Shown piece after piece: positions 9,160-17,285 of a stretch of 64,000 nt of DNA. Source of the stretch: Halorubrum salipaludis (GTDB taxonomy: Archaea > Halobacteriota > Halobacteria > Halobacteriales > Haloferacaceae). Location of the stretch: positions 248,001-312,000 of the forward strand of contig NZ_NSKC01000005.1 of the NCBI RefSeq assembly GCF_002286985.1, given 5' to 3'. The notes beneath the pieces were generated by a model that did no database searches, had not been told where the DNA came from, and saw only the letters and a list, made by a program, of their open reading frames with translations. A program made the translations under genes and the position numbers. Position 1 is the stretch's first letter. Every line of letters begins with the position of its first letter.

Positions 9160-9294
9160 TTGAGTACACCGAGAGCCTCGCGCCTAAAACGGTTGTCGAA
9201 AGCCTCGCGGGAGCGAACGGCCGGCTGCGGCCGCGGAGCCGCCGCGTTCAGCGGTGATCCGGGAAGCGCCCCGTCGGGACGGTTCGAGCCGCGG

Positions 9295-9909
9295 TCACGC
9301 GATCAGCGATCGGAACGCGGCGACGGCGCGGTACCCGATCCCGTACCCGAGGAGGGCTGGCGGGACCCCGGCGATCAGCGTCCGAATCGGCCCCGTCCGG
9401 TGGACGGTGTGGAACCCGATCAAAAGCAGCACCGCCGCGTAGACGCCGCAGGCGACCCGAAGCGCCGGGATCGGCGGGCCGGCCAGCGCCATCGGCGAGC
9501 TGGCGTACGCGACCACCTGCACCGTCTCGCTCACGCCGCCCCGGTCTCGCAGGGCGACCCCGCCGTCGTACTCGACGCTGGCGAGGATCACCGACAGCGT
9601 CGCGACCGCCGCGGTCAGGTGGAGCCCGACCGGCGCGGCCAACACGACCACGAGGAGGAACAGGATCGCCGCGGAGACGGGGAGCGAGACGACGATCCCG
9701 GGGACGACGCTCGGGTCGGCGAGGATCCAGCCGAGCGCGTAGGCGGCGGCGACGGCGACTGCGAACGTCAGCGCCGGGGCCTGATCGCCGGGCCCCACGC
9801 CGTTCGCGAAGAGGCGGCGCGGCCGGATCAGCGCCTCGACCCACGCCCGAGCGAGCGCGCGGGGTCCGCGGGCCCGCCCGCCCTCCGGCTCCTCGATCCA
9901 CGATGTCAC
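9295..9909 (-). CDS. Yip1-family-like membrane protein
   Basis: A 204-residue protein with about five predicted transmembrane helices after a cytoplasmic N-terminus containing ARAWVEALIRPRRLFANGV, which resembles the entry segment of Yip1/DUF1282-type proteins. Helices include LTFAVAVAAAYALGWIL and VSAAILFLLVVVLAAPVGL. The central VVAYASSPMALAG motif (a kinked helix with Tyr-Ala-Ser-Ser-Pro) is characteristic of the family. Its function is unknown; family members are implicated in membrane trafficking in eukaryotes, but no such role is shown in archaea. It stands alone, divergent from the pilin-like gene. Confidence 0.75.
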   Translation of the reverse strand: MTSWIEEPEGGRARGPRALARAWVEALIRPRRLFANGVGPGDQAPALTFAVAVAAAYALGWILADPSVVPGIVVSLPVSAAILFLLVVVLAAPVGLHLTAAVATLSVILASVEYDGGVALRDRGGVSETVQVVAYASSPMALAGPPIPALRVACGVYAAVLLLIGFHTVHRTGPIRTLIAGVPPALLGYGIGYRAVAAFRSLIA

Positions 9910-10055
9910 GGTCGTCCTTCGGGCGGGTGGAATAACCGGGTTCCGGTTCGGATCGGAGGCGCGGGAGCGGGCAGCCGGTGACGATCCGCTCGCGTTATCT
10001 CGGCTGATAGCCGGCGCGCAAAGCCTTATACGGCCCCTCGCGGAGAGACACGCGA

Positions 10056-10511
10056 ATGAGTGCGTTCCGGAACGACGAACGGGGGTTCACCCCGATAGCC
10101 GGCTCGGGGATGCTCGTCGGCATCGTCGTGGTGCTGTTGGCGCTCGTCGGCGCCGCGGTCTTCGGCATGATCGACGGGGTCGCGCCTCCGGACGCGGAGT
10201 TCCAGATCGAGAAGGAGGGCGCCGACCTCGTGGTCGTCGCGGTCGGCCCCGAACCGGTTCCGGCCGAGGAGCTGTACGTTCGCGGCGAGGACCCCGACGA
10301 GGAGGTGCAGTTCGGCGCGTGGCCCGGCGACGGCGTCGTGCGGCCGGGCGATCGGGTGACCGTGCCCAACGCGACCGGGAACGAGGACATCGAGGTCGTC
10401 TGGGAGCCCGTCGCCTTCGACACGTACGAGAAACTCGGCACCTACAACGGCGAGGACTCGGCGATCGAGGGCAGCGCCGGACGGGACCCCCTCGGGGCGA
10501 CCGGCGTATAA
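10056..10511 (+). CDS. Type IV pilin-like protein with archaeal pilin N-terminus
   Basis: A 151-residue protein. The N-terminus NDERGFTPIAGSGMLVGIVV has the positively charged leader, Gly before the likely PibD cleavage site and the following hydrophobic helix of archaeal type IV pilin-like proteins. The rest is an acidic extracellular beta-rich domain without cysteines. It is predicted to sit in the membrane or be assembled into a surface filament. A CTTATA element at 10026-10031 lies about 27 bases before the ATG, so the mRNA is probably leaderless. No pilus ATPase or platform gene is nearby, so it must use machinery encoded elsewhere. Confidence 0.75.
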   Translation: MSAFRNDERGFTPIAGSGMLVGIVVVLLALVGAAVFGMIDGVAPPDAEFQIEKEGADLVVVAVGPEPVPAEELYVRGEDPDEEVQFGAWPGDGVVRPGDRVTVPNATGNEDIEVVWEPVAFDTYEKLGTYNGEDSAIEGSAGRDPLGATGV

Positions 10512-10525
10512 ACGCGCTTTCCGAG

Positions 10526-11665
10526 CTACGCCACCGACACCCACTCGCCGCGCTCGTCGGCGCGCACGATCGCGTCGAGGAGCCGCTGGACCTCGTACCC
10601 CTGTTCGAACGACGGCTCGAACGCGCCGCCCTCCGCGACCGCGGAGAGGAACTCGTAGTTCTCGTGCACGAACGTGTGCTCCCACCCGATCACGTGACCC
10701 GGCGGCCACCAGTGGTCGACGTACGGGTCGGTCTCGTCGGTGACCAGCACGGTCTGGTACCCGCGGTCGCCCTCGCGGAGGACCTCCAGTTCGTTGAGCC
10801 GCTCTAGGGAGAACTTCAGGCTCCCCTTCGAGCCGTGGACCTCGATCGTGTGGTCGTTCTTGTGGCCCTCGGCGAACCGGGTCGCCTCGAAGCTCCCGAT
10901 CGCGCCGGACTCGTAGGCGACCTGCGCGGTGTAGGCGTCGTCGACGGTCACGTCGCGGTACTCCTCGACCTCGCCGCCCCCTCCGCCGTCCCCGTCGGCG
11001 TACACGGGTCGCTCGTCGACGAACGTCTGCAGGTGGCCCGAGACGCGGTCGACGCCCCCGACCTCGCCGCCGACGAGGAAGTCCGCGAGGTCGAGCGTGT
11101 GCGCGCCCAGATCGCCGAGCGCGCCGGAGCCCGCCATGTCGGCGTCCAGCCGCCACGCCCACGGCGCGTCGGGGTCGGCGAGCCAGTCCTGGAGGTACCG
11201 CCCGCGGACCTGCCGGATCTCGCCGAGCTCGCCGTCCTCGATCAGCCCCTTGGCGTACCGGATCGCGGGGACGAACCGGTAGTTGAACGCGGTGCCCGCG
11301 GGCACGTCGGCGTCCGCCGCGGCGTCGCGCATCGCCTCGGCCTCGTCGAGGGTCGGAGCCAGGGGCTTCTCGCAGAGGACGGGGACGCCGGCGTCGAGGG
11401 CCGCTATCGACGGCTCCGCGTGGACGTGGTTCGGCCCGAGGTTGTAGAAGACGTCCACCTCGTCGATCGCCGCCTCCCAGTCGGTCGCGGTGTGCGAGAA
11501 CCCGAACCGCTCCGCGGCGTCCGCGAGCGCCGACTCGTCGCGCCCGACGAGGGTGTGGCGCTCGACGTCGGGCGCGTCCGGGAAGAACATCGGGAGCCGC
11601 GCGAGCGCGTTCGAGTGCGCCTTGCCCATGAACCGATACCCGAGCACGCCGACGTCGAGGGTCAT
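10526..11665 (-). CDS. Gfo/Idh/MocA family oxidoreductase
   Basis: A 379-residue NAD(P)-dependent dehydrogenase of the Gfo/Idh/MocA type, acting on a sugar or polyol. The N-terminal Rossmann motif is VGVLGYRFMGKAHSNALAR. The hallmark EKP motif appears in VPVLCEKPLAPTLDEAE, and a C-terminal alpha/beta domain follows with SGALGDLGAHTLDLADFLVG carrying the conserved DLGxH substrate-side signature. The substrate cannot be read from sequence. A sugar isomerase/epimerase gene lies 860 bases to the right on the same strand, beyond a divergently oriented channel-like gene, hinting at a common carbohydrate route. It converges on the pilin-like gene. Confidence 0.9.
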   Translation of the reverse strand: MTLDVGVLGYRFMGKAHSNALARLPMFFPDAPDVERHTLVGRDESALADAAERFGFSHTATDWEAAIDEVDVFYNLGPNHVHAEPSIAALDAGVPVLCEKPLAPTLDEAEAMRDAAADADVPAGTAFNYRFVPAIRYAKGLIEDGELGEIRQVRGRYLQDWLADPDAPWAWRLDADMAGSGALGDLGAHTLDLADFLVGGEVGGVDRVSGHLQTFVDERPVYADGDGGGGGEVEEYRDVTVDDAYTAQVAYESGAIGSFEATRFAEGHKNDHTIEVHGSKGSLKFSLERLNELEVLREGDRGYQTVLVTDETDPYVDHWWPPGHVIGWEHTFVHENYEFLSAVAEGGAFEPSFEQGYEVQRLLDAIVRADERGEWVSVA

Positions 11666-11719
11666 ACGTCAACGATCTGCCGGCACCGGTTTAGCTGTTC
11701 TCACGCCGACGGATCGTAT

Positions 11720-12520
11720 ATGATCATTGTTCACACGCAGCGTGATATTCATGTGTCGTCGCGTCAACGCACACCCGTGTCAGTCACCGGACGCACGCTC
11801 GGAGGATCGCTGATTCGGCGAGCGCTCAGGCCGGTTCTCGCCTTCCTGCTGGTCGTCGTCGTCGGGGTTTGGGGGTTCGTCTCGCTCGCCGGCGTCGGAC
11901 CGATCGAAGCGGCGTTCTGGCTGATCGACCCGGCGAGCATCAGCGTCCACTATCAGGCCCGCGCCGGCGACGGTCGACGGGTGAAGGCGTTCGCCACGGT
12001 CGTCTTCGGGTCGCTGGTCATCGCGGGAGTCTGGATCGGCGAGACGGTTCTGACGACGGCGTTCGGCGGACAGATGCGAGAGGGAATTGAACGCATGCAG
12101 ACCAAACGAGCCATCGACGAACTCGACGACCACGTGATCATCTGCGGCTACGGCCTGTTCGGTCGGACCGTCACCAGACGGCTCCGCGAACGGGGGCGAC
12201 CGGTCGTCGCCATCGAGCGCGACAGGGACACCTTCGGACGCATCGACACGGAGTCGGTGTTCGCCGTCGAGGGCGACGCCAGGAACGAGTCCGTGCTCCG
12301 CGAGGCGGCGATCCGCGAGGCCGACGCCGTGGTCGCCGCCATCGACGACTCGAACGCCAACATCCAGATCGCCATCACGGCGAGCGGTATCGCCCCGGAC
12401 GTACAGCTCGTCGTCCGCGTCGGCGACGACGACTACACGTCGGTCGCGCGTCGGGCCGGCGCCGACGAGGTCGTCATCCCGGAGGTGTCGAGCGGCGAGG
12501 ACGTGAGCGACTCGCTGTGA
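11720..12520 (+). CDS. Two-helix channel-like membrane protein with TrkA-N (RCK) domain
   Basis: A 266-residue protein. Two transmembrane helices (about 35-55 and 89-112) bracket a short loop, followed by an RCK/TrkA-N Rossmann domain from residue 138 (DDHVIICGYGLFGRTVTRRL) with a nucleotide-binding acidic residue in VVAIERD. This is the layout of a two-TM potassium channel with a cytosolic gate, yet the pore loop reads FWLIDPASISVHYQ instead of TVGYG. It may be a non-canonical channel or a regulatory membrane protein. Starts at 11753 (GTG) and 11777 (GTG) are alternatives. It is divergent from the oxidoreductase gene, with 54 bases between them. Confidence 0.78.
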   Translation: MIIVHTQRDIHVSSRQRTPVSVTGRTLGGSLIRRALRPVLAFLLVVVVGVWGFVSLAGVGPIEAAFWLIDPASISVHYQARAGDGRRVKAFATVVFGSLVIAGVWIGETVLTTAFGGQMREGIERMQTKRAIDELDDHVIICGYGLFGRTVTRRLRERGRPVVAIERDRDTFGRIDTESVFAVEGDARNESVLREAAIREADAVVAAIDDSNANIQIAITASGIAPDVQLVVRVGDDDYTSVARRAGADEVVIPEVSSGEDVSDSL

Positions 12521-12524
12521 GGGG

Positions 12525-13496
12525 TCACTCCGCCCAGTAGGCGTCGCCCGGCCGCGTCTCGAAAACCGCGCGGTCGAGCACGTCGACCGCCTTCTCTAAC
12601 CCCTCCCGCGAGGAGGTCAGCGAGTCCTCGTGTTCGATTGAGAGGGCTCCCTCGTAACCGACCATCCGGAGCGCGGAGACCACGTCCTTCCAGTGCGCCT
12701 CGTCGTGGCCGTAGCCGATCGAGCGGAACAGCCACGAGCGGTCCGGCTCGTCGGTGTACGGCGCCGTGTCGAGGACGCCCTTCACGCGGGCGTTCGCGTC
12801 GTACACTTTGGTGTCCTTGGCGTGGACGTGGTGGATGGCATCGTGCTCGCCCAGGAAGCGGATCGCCTCCGTCACGTCGATCCCCTGCCAGTAGAGGTGC
12901 GACGGGTCGAAGTTGGCCCCGATCCGCTCGTTCGTCGCCTCCCGCAGCGCGAGCATCCCGGTCGGCTCGTACACGAGCATGTTCGGGTGCATCTCGATGG
13001 CGACGTCGACGCCGTGGTGCGCGGCGTGTTTCGCCAGGTCGCTCCAGTAGGGGACCGCGACCTCGTCCCACTGGTAGTCGAGCGCGTCGGCGTGTTCGGT
13101 CGGCCACGGCGCCGTGATCCAGTTCGGAACCTCGTCGTTCGGCCCGCCGCCGGGAAGGCCGGAGAAGCAGGTGACCGTGCCGACGCCCAGCCGATCGGCC
13201 AGCTCGATCGCCTCGCGCAGCTCCCGGTCGGCCGCCGACGCGCGCTCCTCGTCGGGGTGAAGCGGGTTGTTGTGGGTCGCGAGCGCGGAAATTCGGAGGT
13301 CGTGCTCGTCGAGCAGCTCGCGGAGCGCCGCCCGCGCCGCGTCGTCGTCGAGGAGCGCCTCGCGGTCGACGTGGTCGTCTCCCGGCCAGCCGCCGACGCC
13401 GAGCTCGACCGCGTCGACGCCGACGTCGTCGAGATACGCGACCGCGTCCTCGATCGGTTCGCCGCCCAAGGGAACTGTCAGCACTCCGATGTCCAT
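12525..13496 (-). CDS. Sugar phosphate isomerase/epimerase (AP endonuclease 2-like TIM barrel)
   Basis: A 323-residue TIM-barrel enzyme of the xylose-isomerase-like/AP_endonuc_2 family. Typical strand-end motifs are visible: VDAVELGVGGWPG, ISALATHNNPLHP, VDVAIEMHPNMLVYEPTG (metal-binding Glu), IGANFDPSHLYWQG (Asp/His), IHHVHAKDTK (His) and YEGALSIEHEDS (Glu). Together these match the divalent-metal site of this fold. The precise reaction is unknown; relatives epimerise or isomerise sugars or inositol derivatives. Context with a Gfo/Idh/MocA dehydrogenase supports polyol or sugar metabolism. Confidence 0.88.
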   Translation of the reverse strand: MDIGVLTVPLGGEPIEDAVAYLDDVGVDAVELGVGGWPGDDHVDREALLDDDAARAALRELLDEHDLRISALATHNNPLHPDEERASAADRELREAIELADRLGVGTVTCFSGLPGGGPNDEVPNWITAPWPTEHADALDYQWDEVAVPYWSDLAKHAAHHGVDVAIEMHPNMLVYEPTGMLALREATNERIGANFDPSHLYWQGIDVTEAIRFLGEHDAIHHVHAKDTKVYDANARVKGVLDTAPYTDEPDRSWLFRSIGYGHDEAHWKDVVSALRMVGYEGALSIEHEDSLTSSREGLEKAVDVLDRAVFETRPGDAYWAE

Positions 13497-13576
13497 GCGA
13501 GCTGATAGAACAACGCCCCGAATAAACCTTCAGGAACCGTCAACGGCGCCGGGGTGGCCTGTACCGATACCGAGAC

Positions 13577-14929
13577 CTACCGGTCGTTCGGTCGGTCGAG
13601 GTCGAACAGGCGGTCGGCCGCGTCGATCGTCTCGCCGTCGCCCGCCCGCGCGGCCTCCTTGAGCCGTTCCGTCGGGGTCGCCAACAGCGACGCGGTCAGC
13701 GACCGCATCGCGTCCTCCAGCACCGCCTCGGGGTCGGTGTCGCCCGCGTCGAGCCGGGTCCGGGCGCGTTCGAGCTCCGCCTCCCGGACCGCCTTCGCCT
13801 CGCGGTGGAGCGCCCGGAGCGTGTCCTCCGCGCGGGCCTCCCGCTCGCGGTCGAGGAAGCGCTCGACGGCGGCCGCGACGCGGCGCTCGACCGCGGGCGC
13901 GGCCGCCCGGCGGACCGAGAGCCCGTCGGCGACCCGAGCGCGCACGGCGTCTAACCCGACGACGCGCGGGTCGTTCTCGCGGACCGCGGGGGCCGCGTCC
14001 GGCGGCGTCGCCAGGTCGACCACCGTCGCCGTCCGCGGGAGGGCGGCGGCGGCCTCGGCCCCGAACACCGGGTCGGTCGCTCCCGTGGCGGTGACGACGG
14101 CGTCCGCGTCGGCGACGGCTTCCGGGAGCGCCCCGAGCGACAGCGTCTCGCCGCCGCCGGCGGGCAGGTCGCTCTCCGGAGACCGGCTCACGGCGTCGAC
14201 GCGGAGGTCCCAGCGGGCCGTCGCGGCCGAGACGACCTCCGCGCCTATCTCGCCGGTGCCGACGACCACGAGGCGGTCTGGCGCCCCCGAGCGGCCGGCA
14301 ACGACGTCGCAGGCGGCGCTCCCGTAGTCGACGGTCCCCTCGTTGATCCGCGTCTCGTCGCGGACCGACCGCCCCGCGGCGAGCGCGGCGTCGGCCGCGC
14401 GGGTGAGGACGCCGCCGGCGAGGTCGGCCTCCCGTGCGGCCTCGAACGCGCGCCGGAGCTGGCCGAGCACGTGGTCCTCGCCGAGGATCGGGCTCTCCAG
14501 CCCGCACGCGAGCCGCGTCAGGTGTTCGACGGCGGTCCGCCCGCGCTCCACGCGCGGGTCCGGGACGCCGAGCGCCTCGCGGGCCGCCCGGATCCCCGTC
14601 TCGCGGTCCGCGGCCGTGCGCGTGGCGACGAACACCGCGGCCCGCTCGCACGTCTCGACGGCGACCGCCCCCGTCACGCGGTCCGCGTCGGCGACCCGGC
14701 GCGCCGTCGCGACCGGGTCGTCGATCGCCCGGCCGACGGCCGCCCCGGATCGGTCCGACCCGGTGATCCGACAGCACACGAGCCGCCGGACGCTCTCGGG
14801 GACCGGGTCGTCGCGTCCGGTCGGTTCCGCGTTCGCGTCGGTTGCGGCGGTCGCGTCGGTTCCGTCGGTCGCGTCGGTCGCGTCGGTCGCGTCAGTCGGG
14901 CTCTCCCCGTCGCGTTCGAGTGCGGGCAT
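13577..14929 (-). CDS. hemA: Glutamyl-tRNA reductase (heme d1 operon copy)
   Basis: Catalyses NADPH-dependent reduction of glutamyl-tRNA(Glu) to glutamate-1-semialdehyde, the first step of tetrapyrrole synthesis. The protein has 450 residues. The catalytic cysteine is C94 in VAVETCERAAVF. Further marks are LGEDHVLGQLRRAFEAA, the NADPH-binding LVVVGTGEIGAEVVSAA, and the dimerisation helix rich in Ala/Arg/Glu at the end. The first 45 residues are an unusual Thr-Asp-Ala repeat tail. The open frame continues upstream, but the ATG at 14929 fits the operon, 8 bases after the radical SAM gene. Its N-terminal catalytic domain (CRITGSDRSGAAVG) is divergent, so it could be a paralogue dedicated to heme d1 supply. 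Confidence 0.88.
   Translation of the reverse strand: MPALERDGESPTDATDATDATDGTDATAATDANAEPTGRDDPVPESVRRLVCCRITGSDRSGAAVGRAIDDPVATARRVADADRVTGAVAVETCERAAVFVATRTAADRETGIRAAREALGVPDPRVERGRTAVEHLTRLACGLESPILGEDHVLGQLRRAFEAAREADLAGGVLTRAADAALAAGRSVRDETRINEGTVDYGSAACDVVAGRSGAPDRLVVVGTGEIGAEVVSAATARWDLRVDAVSRSPESDLPAGGGETLSLGALPEAVADADAVVTATGATDPVFGAEAAAALPRTATVVDLATPPDAAPAVRENDPRVVGLDAVRARVADGLSVRRAAAPAVERRVAAAVERFLDREREARAEDTLRALHREAKAVREAELERARTRLDAGDTDPEAVLEDAMRSLTASLLATPTERLKEAARAGDGETIDAADRLFDLDRPNDR
14835..14897. repeat. 9-bp in-frame minisatellite in hemA
   Basis: Seven consecutive 9-bp units close to GCGTCGGTC cover 14835-14897 inside the 5' end of the glutamyl-tRNA reductase gene. On the coding strand they encode a Thr-Asp-Ala/Gly repeat. 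Because the unit is a multiple of three, copy-number change would lengthen or shorten the N-terminal tail without breaking the frame. Confidence 0.85.
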
Positions 14930-14937
14930 GGTCGGTG

Positions 14938-16149
14938 TCAGTCGGAGGCGATCGGCGCTTCGACCGGCCCCTCGTCCGGGAGGTCGGCGCACCGCTCCGC
15001 GTCGGTGAGGTAACAGCGCGGGTCCTCGGCCCACAGGTCGTCGTGGACCGCCGCGGCCCGAGCGCGGGAGTTCCCGCCACACACCTCCTTCCACGGGCAC
15101 TCCCCGCACGCGCCCTTCAGGTGCGCGGACGGCTCCGCGAGCCGGTCCCACAGGTCGCTGTCTGTCAGGATCTCGTCGAGCGAGCGCTCCCGGACGTTCC
15201 CGAGCGTGTACTGCGGGAGGAACATGCTCGGGTGGACGTTCCCGAGGTGGTCGACGTTGACCACCTTCGGCCCGGCGTCGCCGTTCTTCACGACGCGACC
15301 GGGGCCGTCGTCGAACAGCAGCCGGCGCGCGCGCTCGGCGCGCTCCGGCGACTCCTCGCGGATGCGGCGGTAGAGGTACACCGCGTCCGCGTAGTTGCCG
15401 GCGGTGAGCACCTGCATGTCCGGATGGGTCTCCGTGAGCTCCGTCGTCCGCTCGTAGAGGTAGTCGACGGCCTCGCGCGTCCGGTCGAACGGGAGGTCGG
15501 CGTCCGTGATGTCGCCGCCGCGGCCGGAGTAGATGAGGTGGAACACGTTGACCCGGTCGACGTCCTCCTCGACCGCCAGGTCGATCACGTCGGGCACGTC
15601 GTCGACGGTCCCGCGGGTCATCGTCGTGCGGATCCCGACGCTCATCCCGGCGTCGCGGGCGTTGCGGAGCCCCTCGCGGGCGCGCTCGAACGCGCCGTCG
15701 ACGCCGCGGAACGCGTCGTTCGTCGCCCCGACGCCGTCGAGCGAGACGCCGACGTACCGGAGCCCGGCGTCGGCAAGCTCCCGGGCGCGCTCCTCGGTGA
15801 GGAACGTCCCGTTGCTCGACGCGATGGGGCGGATCCCGCGGTCGACGGCGTGTTCGGTCAGCTCCCTCAGGTCCTGGCGGACGAACGGCTCGCCGCCGCT
15901 GAACACCAGCACGGGGACGTTCAGCTCGGCCAGCGAGTCGATGAACCCCTTCGCCTCCGCGGTCGACAGCTCGCGCTCGTCGCGCTCGTTGCACGCGCCG
16001 AAGTAGCAGTGGCGACACGCGAGGTTACACGCCTCGGTGACGTTCCAGACGACGAGCGGCACGACGGCGTCGCTCGACCGCCGGCCCTCGTACCGGATCT
16101 CCTCGGGCCGGTTGTCGAGCCCGCGGATCAGCCGCGTCAGGTCGATCAT
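14938..16149 (-). CDS. nirJ: Radical SAM protein, NirJ/AhbC-like heme d1 biosynthesis enzyme
   Basis: A 403-residue radical SAM enzyme. The 4Fe-4S cluster for SAM is held by C41, C45 and C48 (TEACNLACRHCYFGAC), followed by the SAM-binding FSGGEPFVRQD. The C-terminal SPASM-type cysteines (CGECPWKEVCGG) hold an auxiliary cluster. VNVFHLIYSGRGGD is typical of the NirJ/AhbC heme group of enzymes, which remove propionate or acetate side chains from siroheme-derived intermediates. Placement next to NirF-like proteins and a d1 enzyme favours NirJ (heme d1) over AhbC (heme b). The start overlaps the preceding propeller gene by four bases (ATGA), indicating translational coupling. Cytoplasmic. Confidence 0.85.
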   Translation of the reverse strand: MIDLTRLIRGLDNRPEEIRYEGRRSSDAVVPLVVWNVTEACNLACRHCYFGACNERDERELSTAEAKGFIDSLAELNVPVLVFSGGEPFVRQDLRELTEHAVDRGIRPIASSNGTFLTEERARELADAGLRYVGVSLDGVGATNDAFRGVDGAFERAREGLRNARDAGMSVGIRTTMTRGTVDDVPDVIDLAVEEDVDRVNVFHLIYSGRGGDITDADLPFDRTREAVDYLYERTTELTETHPDMQVLTAGNYADAVYLYRRIREESPERAERARRLLFDDGPGRVVKNGDAGPKVVNVDHLGNVHPSMFLPQYTLGNVRERSLDEILTDSDLWDRLAEPSAHLKGACGECPWKEVCGGNSRARAAAVHDDLWAEDPRCYLTDAERCADLPDEGPVEAPIASD

Positions 16150-17285
16150 GCGTCCACCTCCGGGCGGAAGATGCCGCTCGGCTTCTCACCGAGTCCCCCG
16201 ATGCGGTCGACGACGCGAACGTCCCCGGGGCGGCCCTCGCGGAGCGGCGCGGTATCGAGGACGGCCACCTCTCGCCGCTCCATGTTGCCGACGTAACAGC
16301 GGTCTCCGTCCGGCCCGAACACGAGGTGGAGCGGCTCGCCGCCGACCTCGACCCGCCCGACGACCTCGCCGGCAACCGGATCGAGGACGGTGACGCGCTC
16401 GTCCTCGTAGGCGTCGACGAGCGCGTAGCGCCCGTCCGGGGTCGTCGCGGCGAATCCCGTCGGCGTCCCCACGTCGACGAGGCCCGTCGTCGGGTCGGTG
16501 TCGCCCGCGGCGGCTTCCGTGAGGGAGACGATCGCCACCCGGTCGTCGTCGCGCGCGGGCACGACCGCGTAGCGCCCGTTAGGCCCGTCGCCGACGGCGA
16601 ACCCGTGCGGGTTCCCCCCGGTCGTCGCGGTCGCGCGGACGGCCTCGGCGGCGGGGTCGACGAACGAGACGCGCGAGGCACCGGCGTTGTTCACCGCGAT
16701 CAGCCCCCCGTCCGGGAGCGGGTACATATCGTGCGGCTCCGGGCCGACCGGGATCCGGGCGTCGACGTCGAGCGCCGGGTCGGCGGCGAGGGCCGCGACC
16801 TCGCCGGCGTCCTTCAGCCCGACGAACAGCCGCCCGTCGGGACCGATCCCCATGCCGGAGCACCGCGAGAGCGCCCGGCTCCCGACGGGGTCGAGCAGCC
16901 CCTCGCCGTCGACCGCGAACGCGAGCACGCCCGGGTCGTCGCGGTCGGGGAGGCCCACGCCGGTGCCGACGAAGAACAGCCCCTCGTCGGGCGCGAACGC
17001 GCTGCCGACCGGCATCGTCCCGAGGCGGTCGATCCGCTGGCGGGTCTCCAGCCGGTCGAGGTCGACGACTTCGAGGTGGGCGCTGGCGATGTACAGCAGG
17101 TACGCCACGCCGGCGTCGCGGTTGAAGACGGCGGTGTGCGGGTACCGGCCGTCGCCGACCTCGCCGACCACCTCCCCGCGGGACAGGTCGAGGACGCTGA
17201 AGTGGTCGCTCGCGGCGTTTTTCACTATCGTCGGCGTCGCCGCCGATGCGGTGCCGTCGATCGCTGCGTCGTGTCGTTGTGTCAT
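16146..17285 (-). CDS. NirF-like cytochrome d1-type beta-propeller protein (copy 1)
   Basis: A 379-residue soluble propeller with repeating YVTN-like blades such as GRYPHTAVFNRDAGVAYLL, VPAFGPDEG-like turns, and EPLHLVFGPDGDRCYVGNME. It resembles NirF, the protein that processes dihydro-heme d1 late in heme d1 synthesis. A histidine in the first blade (RYPH) is a candidate heme ligand. No signal peptide or lipobox is visible, unlike periplasmic NirF of some bacteria, so it is probably cytoplasmic. Its stop overlaps the NirJ-like start, and its own start overlaps the second propeller gene by four bases, both as ATGA. A role as maturation factor or heme d1 carrier is inferred. Confidence 0.75.
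   Translation of the reverse strand: MTQRHDAAIDGTASAATPTIVKNAASDHFSVLDLSRGEVVGEVGDGRYPHTAVFNRDAGVAYLLYIASAHLEVVDLDRLETRQRIDRLGTMPVGSAFAPDEGLFFVGTGVGLPDRDDPGVLAFAVDGEGLLDPVGSRALSRCSGMGIGPDGRLFVGLKDAGEVAALAADPALDVDARIPVGPEPHDMYPLPDGGLIAVNNAGASRVSFVDPAAEAVRATATTGGNPHGFAVGDGPNGRYAVVPARDDDRVAIVSLTEAAAGDTDPTTGLVDVGTPTGFAATTPDGRYALVDAYEDERVTVLDPVAGEVVGRVEVGGEPLHLVFGPDGDRCYVGNMERREVAVLDTAPLREGRPGDVRVVDRIGGLGEKPSGIFRPEVDA

Noticed and set aside
7198-9981. 927-residue plus-strand reading frame opposite the DHH-family gene
   Set aside because: It is the antisense shadow of a high-GC gene: composition is Arg/Val/Asp/Gly noise with no domain, and the minus strand encodes recognisable Zn-finger, S1 and OB domains.
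14930-16018. Upstream extension of the glutamyl-tRNA reductase frame to 813 residues
   Set aside because: The extension is in another frame over the radical SAM gene, is Arg/Pro/Gly-rich, and has no domain. The ATG at 14929 gives a normal family length and operon spacing.
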